Positions 1 to 8,139 of a DNA stretch of 54,044 nt are shown piece after piece. Where the stretch lies: NCBI RefSeq assembly GCF_017308015.1, contig NZ_JAFKFW010000032.1, forward strand, positions 1-54,044, read 5' to 3'. Numbering within the stretch: position 1 is the stretch's first letter; every line of letters starts with the position of its first letter. The notes beneath the pieces are model-generated. The model saw nothing but the letters and a program-made list of their open reading frames with translations, searched no databases and had not been told where the DNA came from. Origin of the DNA: Allobosea sp. (lineage in GTDB: Bacteria > Pseudomonadota > Alphaproteobacteria > Rhizobiales > Beijerinckiaceae). The position numbers were made by a program, and so were the translations under genes.

Positions 1-21
1 GGGACCCTTGGTCGCAGTCAT
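1..21 (-). CDS. Possible 5' end of a gene leaving the window
   Basis: Reading leftward on the minus strand, an ATG at 21 opens a frame that begins M-T-A-T-K-G-P and runs off the window. A GAGAA stretch about 7 nt upstream could be its ribosome binding site. It lies downstream of the terminator-like hairpin that closes the efflux operon, so it would be a separate transcript. Seven residues do not allow any family to be named. Confidence 0.3.
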
Positions 22-86
22 GGCTTGTTCTCGGTCTGCGGAAATCTGCGGGAAATCATGTACCGGCTTGCTTTGGGCCGGCACGC

Positions 87-136
87 AAAAACGGTTCGCC
101 TGAGACCGGCCGCGCAAAGGCGGCCGGTCTCAGGCG
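87..136 (-). terminator. Terminator-like hairpin after the efflux operon
   Basis: A perfect 17-bp inverted repeat (arms 97-113 and 120-136, 6-nt loop) is followed on the minus strand, after about 5 nt, by five T residues (87-91). It lies about 225 bp beyond the stop of the HlyD gene, and no gene is visible between. It fits an intrinsic terminator for the marR-emrB-emrA-type operon. The rest of the 22-361 interval shows no convincing gene. Confidence 0.55.
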
Positions 137-361
137 CCGGTAAGGCCTGCGGCAATGGAAGCCGTAAAGCGGCCGAAAAAACGCCAGGGCAGCCGGGCAT
201 GGTCGTGCAGCGCGGCAAAATCCTGCGTCGTCGGCAGGGGCGGCAGATGGCCCTCTGCCTGCACGGCGCTGAAGCGCTGCGAATGATGCTCACACGGCGA
301 CATGGCTAGTGTTTAGCAGTTCCAATCAAGCCGGACAATCGATGCCGCTGCAGCCGGGCCA

Positions 362-1405
362 TCAGCGCGACGCAGAGGTATCGACGCTGACGACCACCGA
401 CATGCCGGGGGCCAGGCGTTCGGCAAGCGGCTGGCCGGAGTCGACCGTGATGCGGACCGGCACACGCTGGGCGATCTTGATGAAGTTGCCGGTCGCGTTG
501 TCGGGCCGGATGACGCTGAATTCGGAGCCGGCCGCCGGCGAGAAACGCTCGATCTTGCCCGTGAGGCGGGCGTGGCGGAGCGCGTCGACAGTGAAGCTCA
601 CCGGCTGGCCTGCCCGCATGCCGGCGAGCTGCGTCTCCTTGAAATTGGCGATGACCCAAACCTGGTCCGGCACAAGCGCCATCAATTGCGTGCCGGCAGC
701 AACATATTGGCCGAGCCTGGCGGAGACCTCGCCCAGCCGCCCGTCCTGGGGAGCGGTGATGCGGGTATTGCTCAGGTCGATCTCGGCGAGATGGACCGCG
801 GCCTCCGCACCCTCGACCGCGGCGACCAACGACTGGCGGTTGACGATGGCGGTCTGGATGTCCTGGCGGGCGACATCGACGGCGGCATTGGTGGCGGTGA
901 TTGCGGCGCGAGCCTGGTCGAGCGCCTGCTGGCTCTGGTCGGTCGAGGTCTGGCTGACGACGCCGCGTTCGCGCAGGGGCTCGATGCGGCCCCAGTTGGC
1001 CTCGGCGGTGCGCAAGGCGGCCTCGGCACTGGCGACATTGGCTTCGGCGGCGCGCAGCCGGGCTTCGGCGGCGGCGCGCGACTGGTCGGAATTCGCGAGT
1101 GCGGCGCGCTGTGCGGCGAGGCCGGCCCGGGCCTGTCCCAGCTTCTGGGCGAAGATCCGGTCGTCGATACGCAGGAGCAGGTCCCCGCGGTGCACCGCGG
1201 CAAAATCCTGTACCGGCACTTCGGCGACATAACCGGCGAGCTGCGGCGCGATGATCGTGACCTGGCCGCGGACATAGGCGTTCTCGGTTACCTCGACGGC
1301 GCTGGTGAACGGCGGCAGCCGCCAAGCGTAGAGGATGATGCCGAGGCCGACGAGGCCGATGGCGAGTGCGACATAAGTCGAGACAGAGCGGAGGATGCGG
1401 GTCAT
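362..1405 (-). CDS. HlyD-family efflux periplasmic adaptor (EmrA-like)
   Basis: A membrane-fusion subunit linking an inner-membrane exporter to the outer membrane. The 347-aa protein has an N-terminal signal anchor (about residues 7-27), the first biotinyl-lipoyl half motif (TIIAPQLAGYVAEVPVQD), a long alanine/glutamine-rich alpha-hairpin (about 75-200), the second lipoyl half (ITAPQDGRLGEVSARLGQYV) and a beta-barrel (FKETQLAGMRAGQPV). This is the usual EmrA/HlyD_D23 order and length. Its ATG overlaps the stop of the upstream transporter gene (ATGA, 1402-1405), which implies translational coupling and joint function. The substrate is unknown; drugs or phenolics are typical for MarR-linked EmrAB pumps. 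Confidence 0.9.
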   Translation of the reverse strand: MTRILRSVSTYVALAIGLVGLGIILYAWRLPPFTSAVEVTENAYVRGQVTIIAPQLAGYVAEVPVQDFAAVHRGDLLLRIDDRIFAQKLGQARAGLAAQRAALANSDQSRAAAEARLRAAEANVASAEAALRTAEANWGRIEPLRERGVVSQTSTDQSQQALDQARAAITATNAAVDVARQDIQTAIVNRQSLVAAVEGAEAAVHLAEIDLSNTRITAPQDGRLGEVSARLGQYVAAGTQLMALVPDQVWVIANFKETQLAGMRAGQPVSFTVDALRHARLTGKIERFSPAAGSEFSVIRPDNATGNFIKIAQRVPVRITVDSGQPLAERLAPGMSVVVSVDTSASR

Positions 1406-3060
1406 TGCGGGGCTGAACGGTCAGGGGCGGGTTGAGCGCGGGTTGCGCCGGCACGCTGGCGCAACTGCAGAAAGGCGACGTGGCAGAGGAGCCCGACGAG
1501 TGCGAGACTGGCAATCGCCGAGATCAGCATGAAGGCGTCGTTGTAGGCGAGTACGATCGCCTCTTGCGTCGCGCGCTGCGCGAGCAGGGTGACGCCCTCC
1601 GCGCGCATCAGCGCGGGGTCGCTCAGGACATGGCCATAGACGCCGCCGAAGAGGTTGAGGCGCTGGACCAGGAGCGGTTCGGACAGCACGAAATGCTCGG
1701 TGAGCACGTTGAAGTGGAACGTGGTCCGCAGCGTGATGAAGCTGCCGAAAAGGGCCGAGCCGAGCAGGCCGCCGATGCTCTGCGTGAACAGGAAGACAGT
1801 GATGAAGCTCAGGATATAGATCGGACCGCGTACGATCGCGCCGCCCATGCCCTGAGCCATCGCCGCGGGCAGGAACAGGCCGGAGCCGTAGGCGACGAGT
1901 GCCTGGCTCAGCCGGATATCGTGCGGCCTTGTCAGGCTGGTGGCGCCGCTGTCCAGCCAGGCGCCGAGCGCGACACAGGCGAGCGCTGTGCCGTAGAACC
2001 AGTTTTCGCGCCCGGGCCGCAGCAGCAGCGCGCAGGTCAGGCCGCCGGCGAGGATCGCGCACAGGATAATCGCATAGAGCGGCATGGTCTGCTCGTTCTG
2101 GATGCCGAGCGCCTGGAAGAAGTTGGAGGCGCCGACCGTCTGCTCGGCGAGCACGATGCGCATCAGGAGAATGGCGCCGGCGAAATGCAACGTCGCCGGG
2201 CTGGTCAGCCAGCGAATGTCGATGAGCGGGCTGTCACGGTGCAATTCGACGATCACCGCCAGCGTCAGGCAGATGACGGCGAGAGCGAAGAGCATGCCGA
2301 GCCAGGGCGCCTCGAACCACCAGTAGATCCGGCCGAGGCTGAGCGCGACCGCGATGGCGCCGAAGCCGATCGCGATCAGCAGGTAGCTGACGATATCGAG
2401 CGGGCCGATCCATTTCACCCGCGGCGGTGTGGTCAGCGGCAAGGCGAAGACGAAGCCGAAGGCAACCATCGCCAGCCCCGTCTCGAACAGGGTGAGGCCA
2501 TGGAAGCCGCCGAGCTCGAGCAGCGGTGGCGAGAGCAACCGCGTCACCGGGATGCCGAGCGCGGTGTTGGTCAGCGCCAGTGACAGGCCGACGGTGAGCT
2601 TCTTCTGCGGGGGCAGCGGTTCGATCATGTAGAAGAAGGCGAGCGAGGACATCGGCGCAGCCGCCATGCCGCTCATGAAGCGCACGACCACCGCCGAGGG
2701 CAGGTCGTGCACGAAGACGAGATTCAGGAACGCGGCGAGGACGAAGCCGGCGAGGCTGATCTCGGCGAAATTGCGCAGGCCGTACTGCATCCTGATCTTG
2801 ATCAGGGCGAGCGAGAGCGAAACGTTCGGCGCCATATACGCGGCGATCAGCCAGTTGGTCTCGGCGATGGTGGCGCCGAGTTCGCCCTGGATCTGGTAGA
2901 CGTTGGTGTTGACGAGGTTCGCGCCGATCTGCTGCGTCATCGCCAACGTCACCGAAGCCAACATGTAGGCGAGCGCGCGGGCAGGCGGCATGGTCAGCCC
3001 TGCAGGGGCCGGTGCCTGCGGCGATGCGGTCGGCGCGGCGGAGGCTTCGGACGCACTCAC
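1402..3060 (-). CDS. MFS transporter, DHA2 family (EmrB/QacA-like)
   Basis: Inner-membrane proton-driven drug exporter, 552 aa with about 14 hydrophobic segments, the DHA2 number. N-terminal helix 1 contains 'GANLVNTNVYQIQGELGA', the region where DHA2 pumps start their first loop. The start is GTG at 3060 and overlaps the marR stop (GTGA); the end overlaps the adaptor start. The order marR, emrB-type, emrA-type differs from E. coli, where emrA precedes emrB. The three genes should form one transcript, induced when the MarR protein binds a ligand. Substrate is not predictable. Confidence 0.9.
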   Translation of the reverse strand: MSASEASAAPTASPQAPAPAGLTMPPARALAYMLASVTLAMTQQIGANLVNTNVYQIQGELGATIAETNWLIAAYMAPNVSLSLALIKIRMQYGLRNFAEISLAGFVLAAFLNLVFVHDLPSAVVVRFMSGMAAAPMSSLAFFYMIEPLPPQKKLTVGLSLALTNTALGIPVTRLLSPPLLELGGFHGLTLFETGLAMVAFGFVFALPLTTPPRVKWIGPLDIVSYLLIAIGFGAIAVALSLGRIYWWFEAPWLGMLFALAVICLTLAVIVELHRDSPLIDIRWLTSPATLHFAGAILLMRIVLAEQTVGASNFFQALGIQNEQTMPLYAIILCAILAGGLTCALLLRPGRENWFYGTALACVALGAWLDSGATSLTRPHDIRLSQALVAYGSGLFLPAAMAQGMGGAIVRGPIYILSFITVFLFTQSIGGLLGSALFGSFITLRTTFHFNVLTEHFVLSEPLLVQRLNLFGGVYGHVLSDPALMRAEGVTLLAQRATQEAIVLAYNDAFMLISAIASLALVGLLCHVAFLQLRQRAGATRAQPAPDRSAPQ

Positions 3061-3506
3061 GGTGCGGCGCTCCGGCCTGCAGCGATATTACGCGAGGTAC
3101 GGCGCAGGACGTCGAGCGCGGCTTCCAGTTCCTGGGGCGCGATGCCCTGCAGGATACCGGCGCGCAGCTCGGCAAGGAAATCCAGGATATCCTGTGCCTG
3201 GGCCCGCGCGCTCTCGGTCAGGAAGACGCGGCGCGCCCGCCGGTCGCCTTCGACCGCGCGACGCTCGATCATGCCATTGCGCTCCAGCCCGTCGAGCAAC
3301 CGGACCAGCGTTGGCTGCTCGATGTCGAGCAGGCCGGCGAGATCGGACTGGATCGGGCCGTCTTCCCGCGCAAGTTCCATCAGCAGACGCGCCCGCGACA
3401 ACGTCAGGCCCATGCCGCGGGCGCGGTCGTCGACGAGCGCCCTCAGCTTGCGGTTGACGGCGGCAAGTTCGCCGGTGAATGCGGCCTGAAGCTGGATAAG
3501 GTCCAT
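3057..3506 (-). CDS. MarR-family transcriptional regulator
   Basis: Winged-helix repressor of 149 aa. The recognition region reads 'LARAREDGPIQSDLAGLLDIEQPTLVRLLDGLERNGMIERR' in outline, followed by the MarR wing motif (EGDRRARRVFLTESA). First gene of the operon, overlapping the transporter start by 4 nt. It most likely represses its own promoter and the pump by binding the palindromes just upstream (3512-3608) and releases DNA on binding a pump substrate. That regulation is inferred from the architecture. Confidence 0.9.
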   Translation of the reverse strand: MDLIQLQAAFTGELAAVNRKLRALVDDRARGMGLTLSRARLLMELAREDGPIQSDLAGLLDIEQPTLVRLLDGLERNGMIERRAVEGDRRARRVFLTESARAQAQDILDFLAELRAGILQGIAPQELEAALDVLRRTSRNIAAGRSAAP

Positions 3507-3511
3507 AGCAG

Positions 3512-3608
3512 TGATATCAATAGTGTGCTAATGATTGTCTTGCTTATATCGGCGTTTGATGCATATCAAGGAATATATTTATCGAATGATATGCAAAAAA
3601 TGCATATC
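3512..3608 (-). promoter_or_regulatory. marR operon promoter region with repeated palindromes
   Basis: This AT-rich stretch stands out from the surrounding high-GC DNA. It holds TGCATATC at 3560-3567 and 3601-3608, its complement GATATGCA at 3588-3595 (the last two forming an 8-5-8 inverted repeat), and TGATATCA at 3512-3519 just upstream of the marR ATG. TTGAT-GCAT-ATCAA at 3557-3570 is also symmetric. Palindromes of this size upstream of an autoregulated marR gene are typical operators. The exact -35/-10 could not be assigned. Confidence 0.55.
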
Positions 3609-3627
3609 AGGCTTGGCCGCCGGCGAC

Positions 3628-3657
3628 AAAAAAACGCGGCCCCGAGGGACCGCGTTC
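3628..3657 (-). terminator. Intrinsic terminator of rplS
   Basis: On the minus strand a GC-rich stem (AACGCGG ... CCGCGTT around a TCGG-type loop) runs directly into seven T residues (3628-3634). It starts about 40 nt after the rplS stop codon. Confidence 0.85.
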
Positions 3658-3698
3658 CAATCTCTTCGCGCTGAGTTTCTCGGCGCTTGGGTTTCGGC

Positions 3699-4094
3699 TT
3701 ACTTGCCGGAGCCCTTCTGGCCCTTGGCGGGCTTGGCATCGATGCGCTCGGCGATACGGGCCGACTTGCCGCGACGATCGCGCAGGTAATACAGCTTGGC
3801 GCGGCGCACCTTGCCCTTGCGGATGACCTTGATCGAATCGAGATTCGGCGAGAACAGCGGGAAGACGCGCTCGACGCCCTCGCCATAGGAAATCTTGCGG
3901 ACGGTGAAGCTCTGGTTGAGGCCACCGCCGTTACGGGCGATCACGACGCCTTCATAGGCCTGGACGCGGCTACGCTCGCCTTCCTTGACCTTGACGTTGA
4001 CCTGCACGGTGTCGCCGGGCTGGAAGGCGGGGATGGCCTTGCCTTCGCTCAGCTTGGCAATCTGCTCGGCATCGATCTGCTCGATGATGTTCAT
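3699..4094 (-). CDS. rplS: 50S ribosomal protein L19
   Basis: Large-subunit protein at the 30S-50S interface. The 131-aa product carries the L19 signature: [20 protein letters not shown], the [12 protein letters not shown] loop, '[22 protein letters not shown]' and the basic tail [22 protein letters not shown]. An ATG at 4106 is in frame, but GGAGAG lies 5-6 nt upstream of the ATG at 4094, which also begins the conserved MNIIEQID, so 4094 is preferred. In many bacteria rplS follows trmD; here it sits alone, 16 kb away and on the opposite strand from rpsP-rimM-trmD. Confidence 0.96.
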   Translation of the reverse strand: MNIIEQIDAEQIAKLSEGKAIPAFQPGDTVQVNVKVKEGERSRVQAYEGVVIARNGGGLNQSFTVRKISYGEGVERVFPLFSPNLDSIKVIRKGKVRRAKLYYLRDRRGKSARIAERIDAKPAKGQKGSGK

Positions 4095-4293
4095 GGGTCT
4101 CTCCATGGCCGTATTCGCGCGAAGGCGCGGGCTTTCGGCTCGCTGTTTTCAGTTGAGTGCGGGGCCTTACAGGAGCGCGCGAGATTTGTCGAGCGGCAAT
4201 GCCGGCCAGACGTTGAACCGGGGGGCGGCTTGTTGGCGACGCTGCGGGCATGCATAGCCTTTGTGGAAGCGACACGCCAGCGGACGACACGCC

Positions 4294-5082
4294 ATGACCG
4301 ACCAAGCCATCAGGACCGTTCTCGTCACTGGCGCGGCGCGTGGTATTGGTCTCGCGACGGCCAGGCGCTTCCTGACCGAAGGTTGGCAGGTCGGCCTGCT
4401 CGACATCGACGGGGCCGGGCTTGAACGGGCTGCGGCCGAGATCGCCACTCCCGAACGGACGCTGGTGCTGACCTGCGACGTGTCCATGCCGGCGCAGCTC
4501 GAATCGGCTTTTGCCGGCATGGCCAAGCGCTTCGGGCGGCTCGATGCGTTGGTCAACAATGCCGGGACGGCGGTGTTCAAGCCCATGCTGGACACCACGC
4601 ATGAGGAATGGCAGCGGGTGCTGGCGGTCAACCTGACCGGCCCGTTCCTGGCGACACAGCTCGCCGCCCGGGCGATGGCGGACAATGGCGGCGGTGCCGT
4701 CGTCAACATCACCTCGATCTCGGGCCTGCGCGCCTCGACGCTGCGTGTCGCCTACGGCACCTCGAAGGCGGCGCTGGCGCATCTGACCAAACAACAGGCG
4801 GTCGAGCTCGCGGGGCTGAGCATCCGCGTCAACGCGGTCGCGCCCGGGCCGGTCGAGACGGCGATGGCCAAGGCGGTGCACAGCCCGGAGATCCGGGCTG
4901 ATTATCGCGATGCCGTCCCGCTCGGCCGCTACGGGCTGGAAGAGGAGCTGGCCGAGGCGATCTTCTTCCTCTGCTCGGATCGGGCGACCTATGTCACCGG
5001 GCAGGTGCTCGCCGTCGATGGCGGCTTCGACGCCGCCGGAATCGGGCTTGCGACCCTGCGGGGCGAGCGGCGGAATTCCTGA
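4294..5082 (+). CDS. SDR-family NAD(P)-dependent oxidoreductase
   Basis: A classical short-chain dehydrogenase of 262 aa. Visible motifs are the nucleotide-binding TGAARGIG near the N-terminus, NNAG, the serine in 'NITSISG', the catalytic YGTSK and the PG motif 'VAPGPVETAM'. The C-terminal 'YVTGQVLAVDGGF' is typical of the FabG-like subgroup. The first-ATG choice (4294) follows the family's N-terminus; an upstream in-frame start at 4261 adds a basic non-conserved leader. It stands alone, so the substrate is not indicated. A dispersed palindromic element follows it. Confidence 0.88.
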   Translation: MTDQAIRTVLVTGAARGIGLATARRFLTEGWQVGLLDIDGAGLERAAAEIATPERTLVLTCDVSMPAQLESAFAGMAKRFGRLDALVNNAGTAVFKPMLDTTHEEWQRVLAVNLTGPFLATQLAARAMADNGGGAVVNITSISGLRASTLRVAYGTSKAALAHLTKQQAVELAGLSIRVNAVAPGPVETAMAKAVHSPEIRADYRDAVPLGRYGLEEELAEAIFFLCSDRATYVTGQVLAVDGGFDAAGIGLATLRGERRNS

Positions 5083-5122
5083 CGTTCGCGCGAAACGCCC
5101 GTCGCAGTGCAGCTTCGGTTCG

Positions 5123-5213
5123 GTCATGCTCGCCCATGTGGCGAGCCTCCACGTCCTGAACTCGATGTCCGACGAGGGACGACGTGGATGGTCGGGACAA
5201 ACCCGACCATGAC
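5123..5213. repeat. Dispersed nested-palindrome element, copy A
   Basis: A 91-bp imperfect palindrome. Outer arms GTCATG/CATGAC enclose GCTCGCC-catgt-GGCGAGC (5128-5146), a central stem TCCACGTC/GACGTGGA (5148-5155 with 5181-5188) and GGTCGGG-acaaa-CCCGACC (5190-5208). The same architecture and much of the sequence recurs at 14491-14582, and a shorter relative lies at 33892-33975. It lies about 40 bp after the SDR stop, between convergent genes, where it could also end transcription. Confidence 0.75.
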
Positions 5214-5225
5214 GGGGAGGGAACG

Positions 5226-5414
5226 CTACCCCATCGCCTCGCGCTTCTTGAGCAATTCGTTGAGCATGTCCTGCTGCTCGCTCAGCCGGTTCGCGAGGGC
5301 CTCCTCGACGGCGGCGCCGGAGGCTCCCGTCGCCTGCTCCATCAGTTCGGCGATATTGCGCCGGAGGAGGGCGATGCGCTCATCCAGTTCCATTCGCGAA
5401 GCGTTCTCAGGCAT
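5226..5414 (-). CDS. Small coiled-coil hypothetical protein
   Basis: A predicted 62-aa protein, nearly all helical and strongly charged (ELDERIALLRRNIAEL then ALANRLSEQQDMLNELLKKRE). Leucines at heptad spacing suggest a short coiled coil that may oligomerise. It starts with ATG at 5414, with GGAG 9 nt upstream; an in-frame ATG at 5429 lacks a usable spacing. Amino-acid composition and the lack of a competing frame suggest a real gene, but I recognise no family. It faces away from the EF-G-like gene across an interval (5415-5843) in which I see no other gene. Confidence 0.55.
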   Translation of the reverse strand: MPENASRMELDERIALLRRNIAELMEQATGASGAAVEEALANRLSEQQDMLNELLKKREAMG

Positions 5415-5843
5415 CGGCCGATTCTCCATGCTCCATCGCCGCCGCGCCGGCGGCTCCGTCCCGTAGAATGTCCGGCAACCCATCGGGTTCCGCGACAGCA
5501 GCGCCGGGACCGACGAGATCGCCGGGGCCGCTTCACGATGCGGGCAACCGGACGGAAGCCTGATGAAACCATACGTTGCTGCGCCGGGATAGTCGTCGCG
5601 GCATCGGCGCAGCCGGCGTCTCAGGTTCGGCGCAGCATCGCTGACAAAGCGCTTGCGTCCGCCACCGATCGGCGCGAACCTCTCCTCAACTGCCTCTCCG
5701 ACGGCCGCCCGACCCTGTCGGGCCCGAGCGACCGCCGCCCATCCGGCGCGAGCGCATTCGCGGTTCCCGCCGGGTTCCATCGCGCCGGAGCCGGGGCCGC
5801 TCGAACCTCTCCTCCATCGCGGCCAGCCCCGAAGGAGGAAGTC
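5415..5843. other. Intergenic interval upstream of the EF-G-like gene
   Basis: About 430 bp of high-GC DNA between two divergent genes. A plus-strand frame stays open through it into the EF-G-like gene, but its translation is arginine/proline-rich with no conserved features, while a strong AAGGAGG ribosome binding site precedes the ATG at 5844. I therefore read the interval as non-coding promoter and leader DNA. No clear -35/-10 pair or regulatory palindrome was found. Confidence 0.5.
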
Positions 5844-7928
5844 ATGCCCGCATCGGCACAGAATGGCGGTTCCGCAACCGGCACCCGACGCGCGGGGCCG
5901 CGATGCATCGCGATCGTCGGCCCCTTCCAGAGCGGCAAGACCACGCTGCTCGAAAGCATCCTGATGCGATGCGGCGCGCTCTCCCGTGCCGGCACGGTCA
6001 AGGCCGGCAACACAGTCGGCGATGCGGCTCCCGAGGCGCGCGCACACCAGATGAGCACCGAGCCCACGGTCGCAACCGTCGACTTCCTCGGAGACACCTT
6101 CCATTTCATCGATTGCCCCGGCTCGGTCGAATTCCTCCACGAGATGCGCCATGTGCTGCCGGCCGTCGATGCCGCTGTCGTCGTCTGCGAGGCGGATGAC
6201 AGGAAGGCTCCTGCGCTGGAACTCGTGCTGCGCGAGCTGGAGGAGGCCGATATTCCGCGCTTCCTGTTCCTGAACAAGATCGACACGGCTTCACGCCGGG
6301 TGCGGGAGACGCTCGGTATCCTGCAACGGGCCTCGCGCACGCCGCTGCTGCTGCGCCAGATTCCGATCTGGCAGAAGGGCATCGCGGTCGGCTTCATCGA
6401 TCTCGCCCTGGAGCGGGCCTTCATCTACCGCGAGCACGCGCCGAGCGAGATCGTGCCGCTGGCCGTCGACGAGGTTGGCCGCGAGAAGGAAGCGCGCTTC
6501 TCGATGCTGGAGCGGCTCGCCGATTACGACGACGAGCTGATGGAGGAATTGCTGGGTGACATGGAGCCGCCGCGCGATCGGGTCTTCGACGACCTCGCCC
6601 GCGAGTTGCAGCACCGGCATGTCGTGCCGGTGCTGATCGGTGCGGCCGAACGCGGCAACGGCGTCACACGGCTGCTCAAGGCGCTCAGGCACGAGGCGCC
6701 TGGGCTCGCCGAGACGCGGGGGAGGACCGGCATCCTCTCCGAAGGGCCGCCGCTGGCCCAGGTGATGAAGACCTGGCATTCGAGCCAGGGTGGCAAGCTC
6801 TCATTGGCCAGGGTGATGCGCGGGCGGCTGGCGGAGGGCGATGTGGTGACCTCTTCGGGCGGCGTCGAGGCACGCATCGCCGGGGTCGTCTCCCTCAAGG
6901 GTGCCGAACAGAGCCGCAAGCCCGCCGCGGAGGAGGGCGAGGTCGCCGGCTTCGCCAAGCTCGACGGCATCGCGACGGGCGAGGCCTTCATGCTCGGGAA
7001 GGCGCGGGCGAGCGTCGTCAGCGCGGTGGCGCCGCCTGAAGCGGTGCATGCCTTCGCCGTCGCGGTGAAGGATCGCAAGGACGATGTCAGGATGGCGGCG
7101 GCGCTGCAGCGCCTGACCGAGGAGGATACGGCGCTCGCAGTGACGCAGGTGCCGGAGCTCGGCGAAATCCGGCTCTCCGGCCAGGGCGAGATGCATCTGC
7201 GCGTCGCGCTCGAGAAGCTCGCCGGCCGCTATGGCGTGACGGTGACGAGCAAGCCGTCGCAGGTGGGCTACCGCGAGACGATCCGCAGCCAGGCCAGCGC
7301 GCGCGGCCGGCATCGCAAGCAGAGCGGCGGACATGGTCAGTATGGCGACGTGGTGATCGAGGTCGCACCGCTGGCGCGTGGCGAAGGTATCCAGTTCGTC
7401 GACAGGATCACCGGCGGCGTCGTTCCGCGCCAGTATATCGGCTCGGTCGAGGCCGGCATGCGCGACTTCTGCGAGAAGGGGCCGCTGGGCTTTCCGATCG
7501 TCGATGTCGCTGTGACGCTGACGGACGGCTCCTACCACACCGTGGATTCCTCCGACATGGCGTTCCGGCAGGCGGCCCGGCTGGCGATGAGCGAGGCGAT
7601 GCCGCAGGCGAAACCGGTTCTGCTGGAGCCGATCCTCTCGGTCGATGTCGTGATCCCCTCCGAGGCGATGTCGCGGGCCTCGGCCTTGATCTCCGCGCGG
7701 CGCGGTCAGATCCTTGGTTACGATACCCGTCCGGGCTGGCGCGGCTGGGACCAGATCAAGGCGCTGGTGCCGGAGGCCGAGATGACCGGACTGATCGTCG
7801 AGTTGCGCTCGGCGACATCGGGCGTCGGTTCTTTCAGCGCACGCTTCGACCATCTCGCGGAGCTCGCCGGCAGGCCGGCCGAAGCCGTCGTGTCCGCGCA
7901 GGCGCTGGCACTCGCGCAGGCGCGCTGA
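5844..7928 (+). CDS. Elongation factor G-like translational GTPase
   Basis: A paralogue of EF-G (694 aa). It has a P-loop GPFQSGKT (about 26-33), switch-II DCPGS (90-94), NKID (144-147), the beta-barrel domain 2 and EF-G domains III-V (SGQGEMHLRVALEKL, RHRKQSGGHGQYGDV, GSVEAGMRDFCEKGPLGFPI). Canonical EF-G has DTPGH at switch II; this protein has DCPGS, so the histidine that positions water for GTP hydrolysis is replaced by serine. The start is fixed by AAGGAGGAA just upstream. It is not beside rpsL-rpsG-tuf, so it is not the housekeeping EF-G. A specialised ribosome role is likely but unproven. Confidence 0.88.
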   Translation: MPASAQNGGSATGTRRAGPRCIAIVGPFQSGKTTLLESILMRCGALSRAGTVKAGNTVGDAAPEARAHQMSTEPTVATVDFLGDTFHFIDCPGSVEFLHEMRHVLPAVDAAVVVCEADDRKAPALELVLRELEEADIPRFLFLNKIDTASRRVRETLGILQRASRTPLLLRQIPIWQKGIAVGFIDLALERAFIYREHAPSEIVPLAVDEVGREKEARFSMLERLADYDDELMEELLGDMEPPRDRVFDDLARELQHRHVVPVLIGAAERGNGVTRLLKALRHEAPGLAETRGRTGILSEGPPLAQVMKTWHSSQGGKLSLARVMRGRLAEGDVVTSSGGVEARIAGVVSLKGAEQSRKPAAEEGEVAGFAKLDGIATGEAFMLGKARASVVSAVAPPEAVHAFAVAVKDRKDDVRMAAALQRLTEEDTALAVTQVPELGEIRLSGQGEMHLRVALEKLAGRYGVTVTSKPSQVGYRETIRSQASARGRHRKQSGGHGQYGDVVIEVAPLARGEGIQFVDRITGGVVPRQYIGSVEAGMRDFCEKGPLGFPIVDVAVTLTDGSYHTVDSSDMAFRQAARLAMSEAMPQAKPVLLEPILSVDVVIPSEAMSRASALISARRGQILGYDTRPGWRGWDQIKALVPEAEMTGLIVELRSATSGVGSFSARFDHLAELAGRPAEAVVSAQALALAQAR

Positions 7929-7953
7929 CCGGCACTTCAGGCCGCCATTTCCG

Positions 7954-7978
7954 CCGGGGAGCCGTCATCGGCCCCCGG
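7954..7978 (+). terminator. Hairpin after the EF-G-like gene
   Basis: CCGGGG-A-GCCG-tcat-CGGC-CCCCGG forms a 10-bp stem with one bulged A, starting 25 nt past the stop codon. There is no T-run after it, so termination may be Rho-assisted. Confidence 0.45.
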
Positions 7979-8139
7979 TTCGGGCTTGATTTCGTGCCGG
8001 ATGGACTGTTTAGATATAAACATTTTACAGGTAATGGTGGTCGACGCTTGCGCTGCCGGCCACTGTTCCGCACTGTATGATCATGAAAATGCACCGGAAC
8101 CTGCCGCGAGGCGGCCAACCGGGCAACAGGGAGGGAACG

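Noticed and set aside
5184-5843. In-frame upstream extension of the EF-G-like gene
   Set aside because: Arginine/proline-rich with no conservation, and a strong ribosome binding site marks the ATG at 5844.
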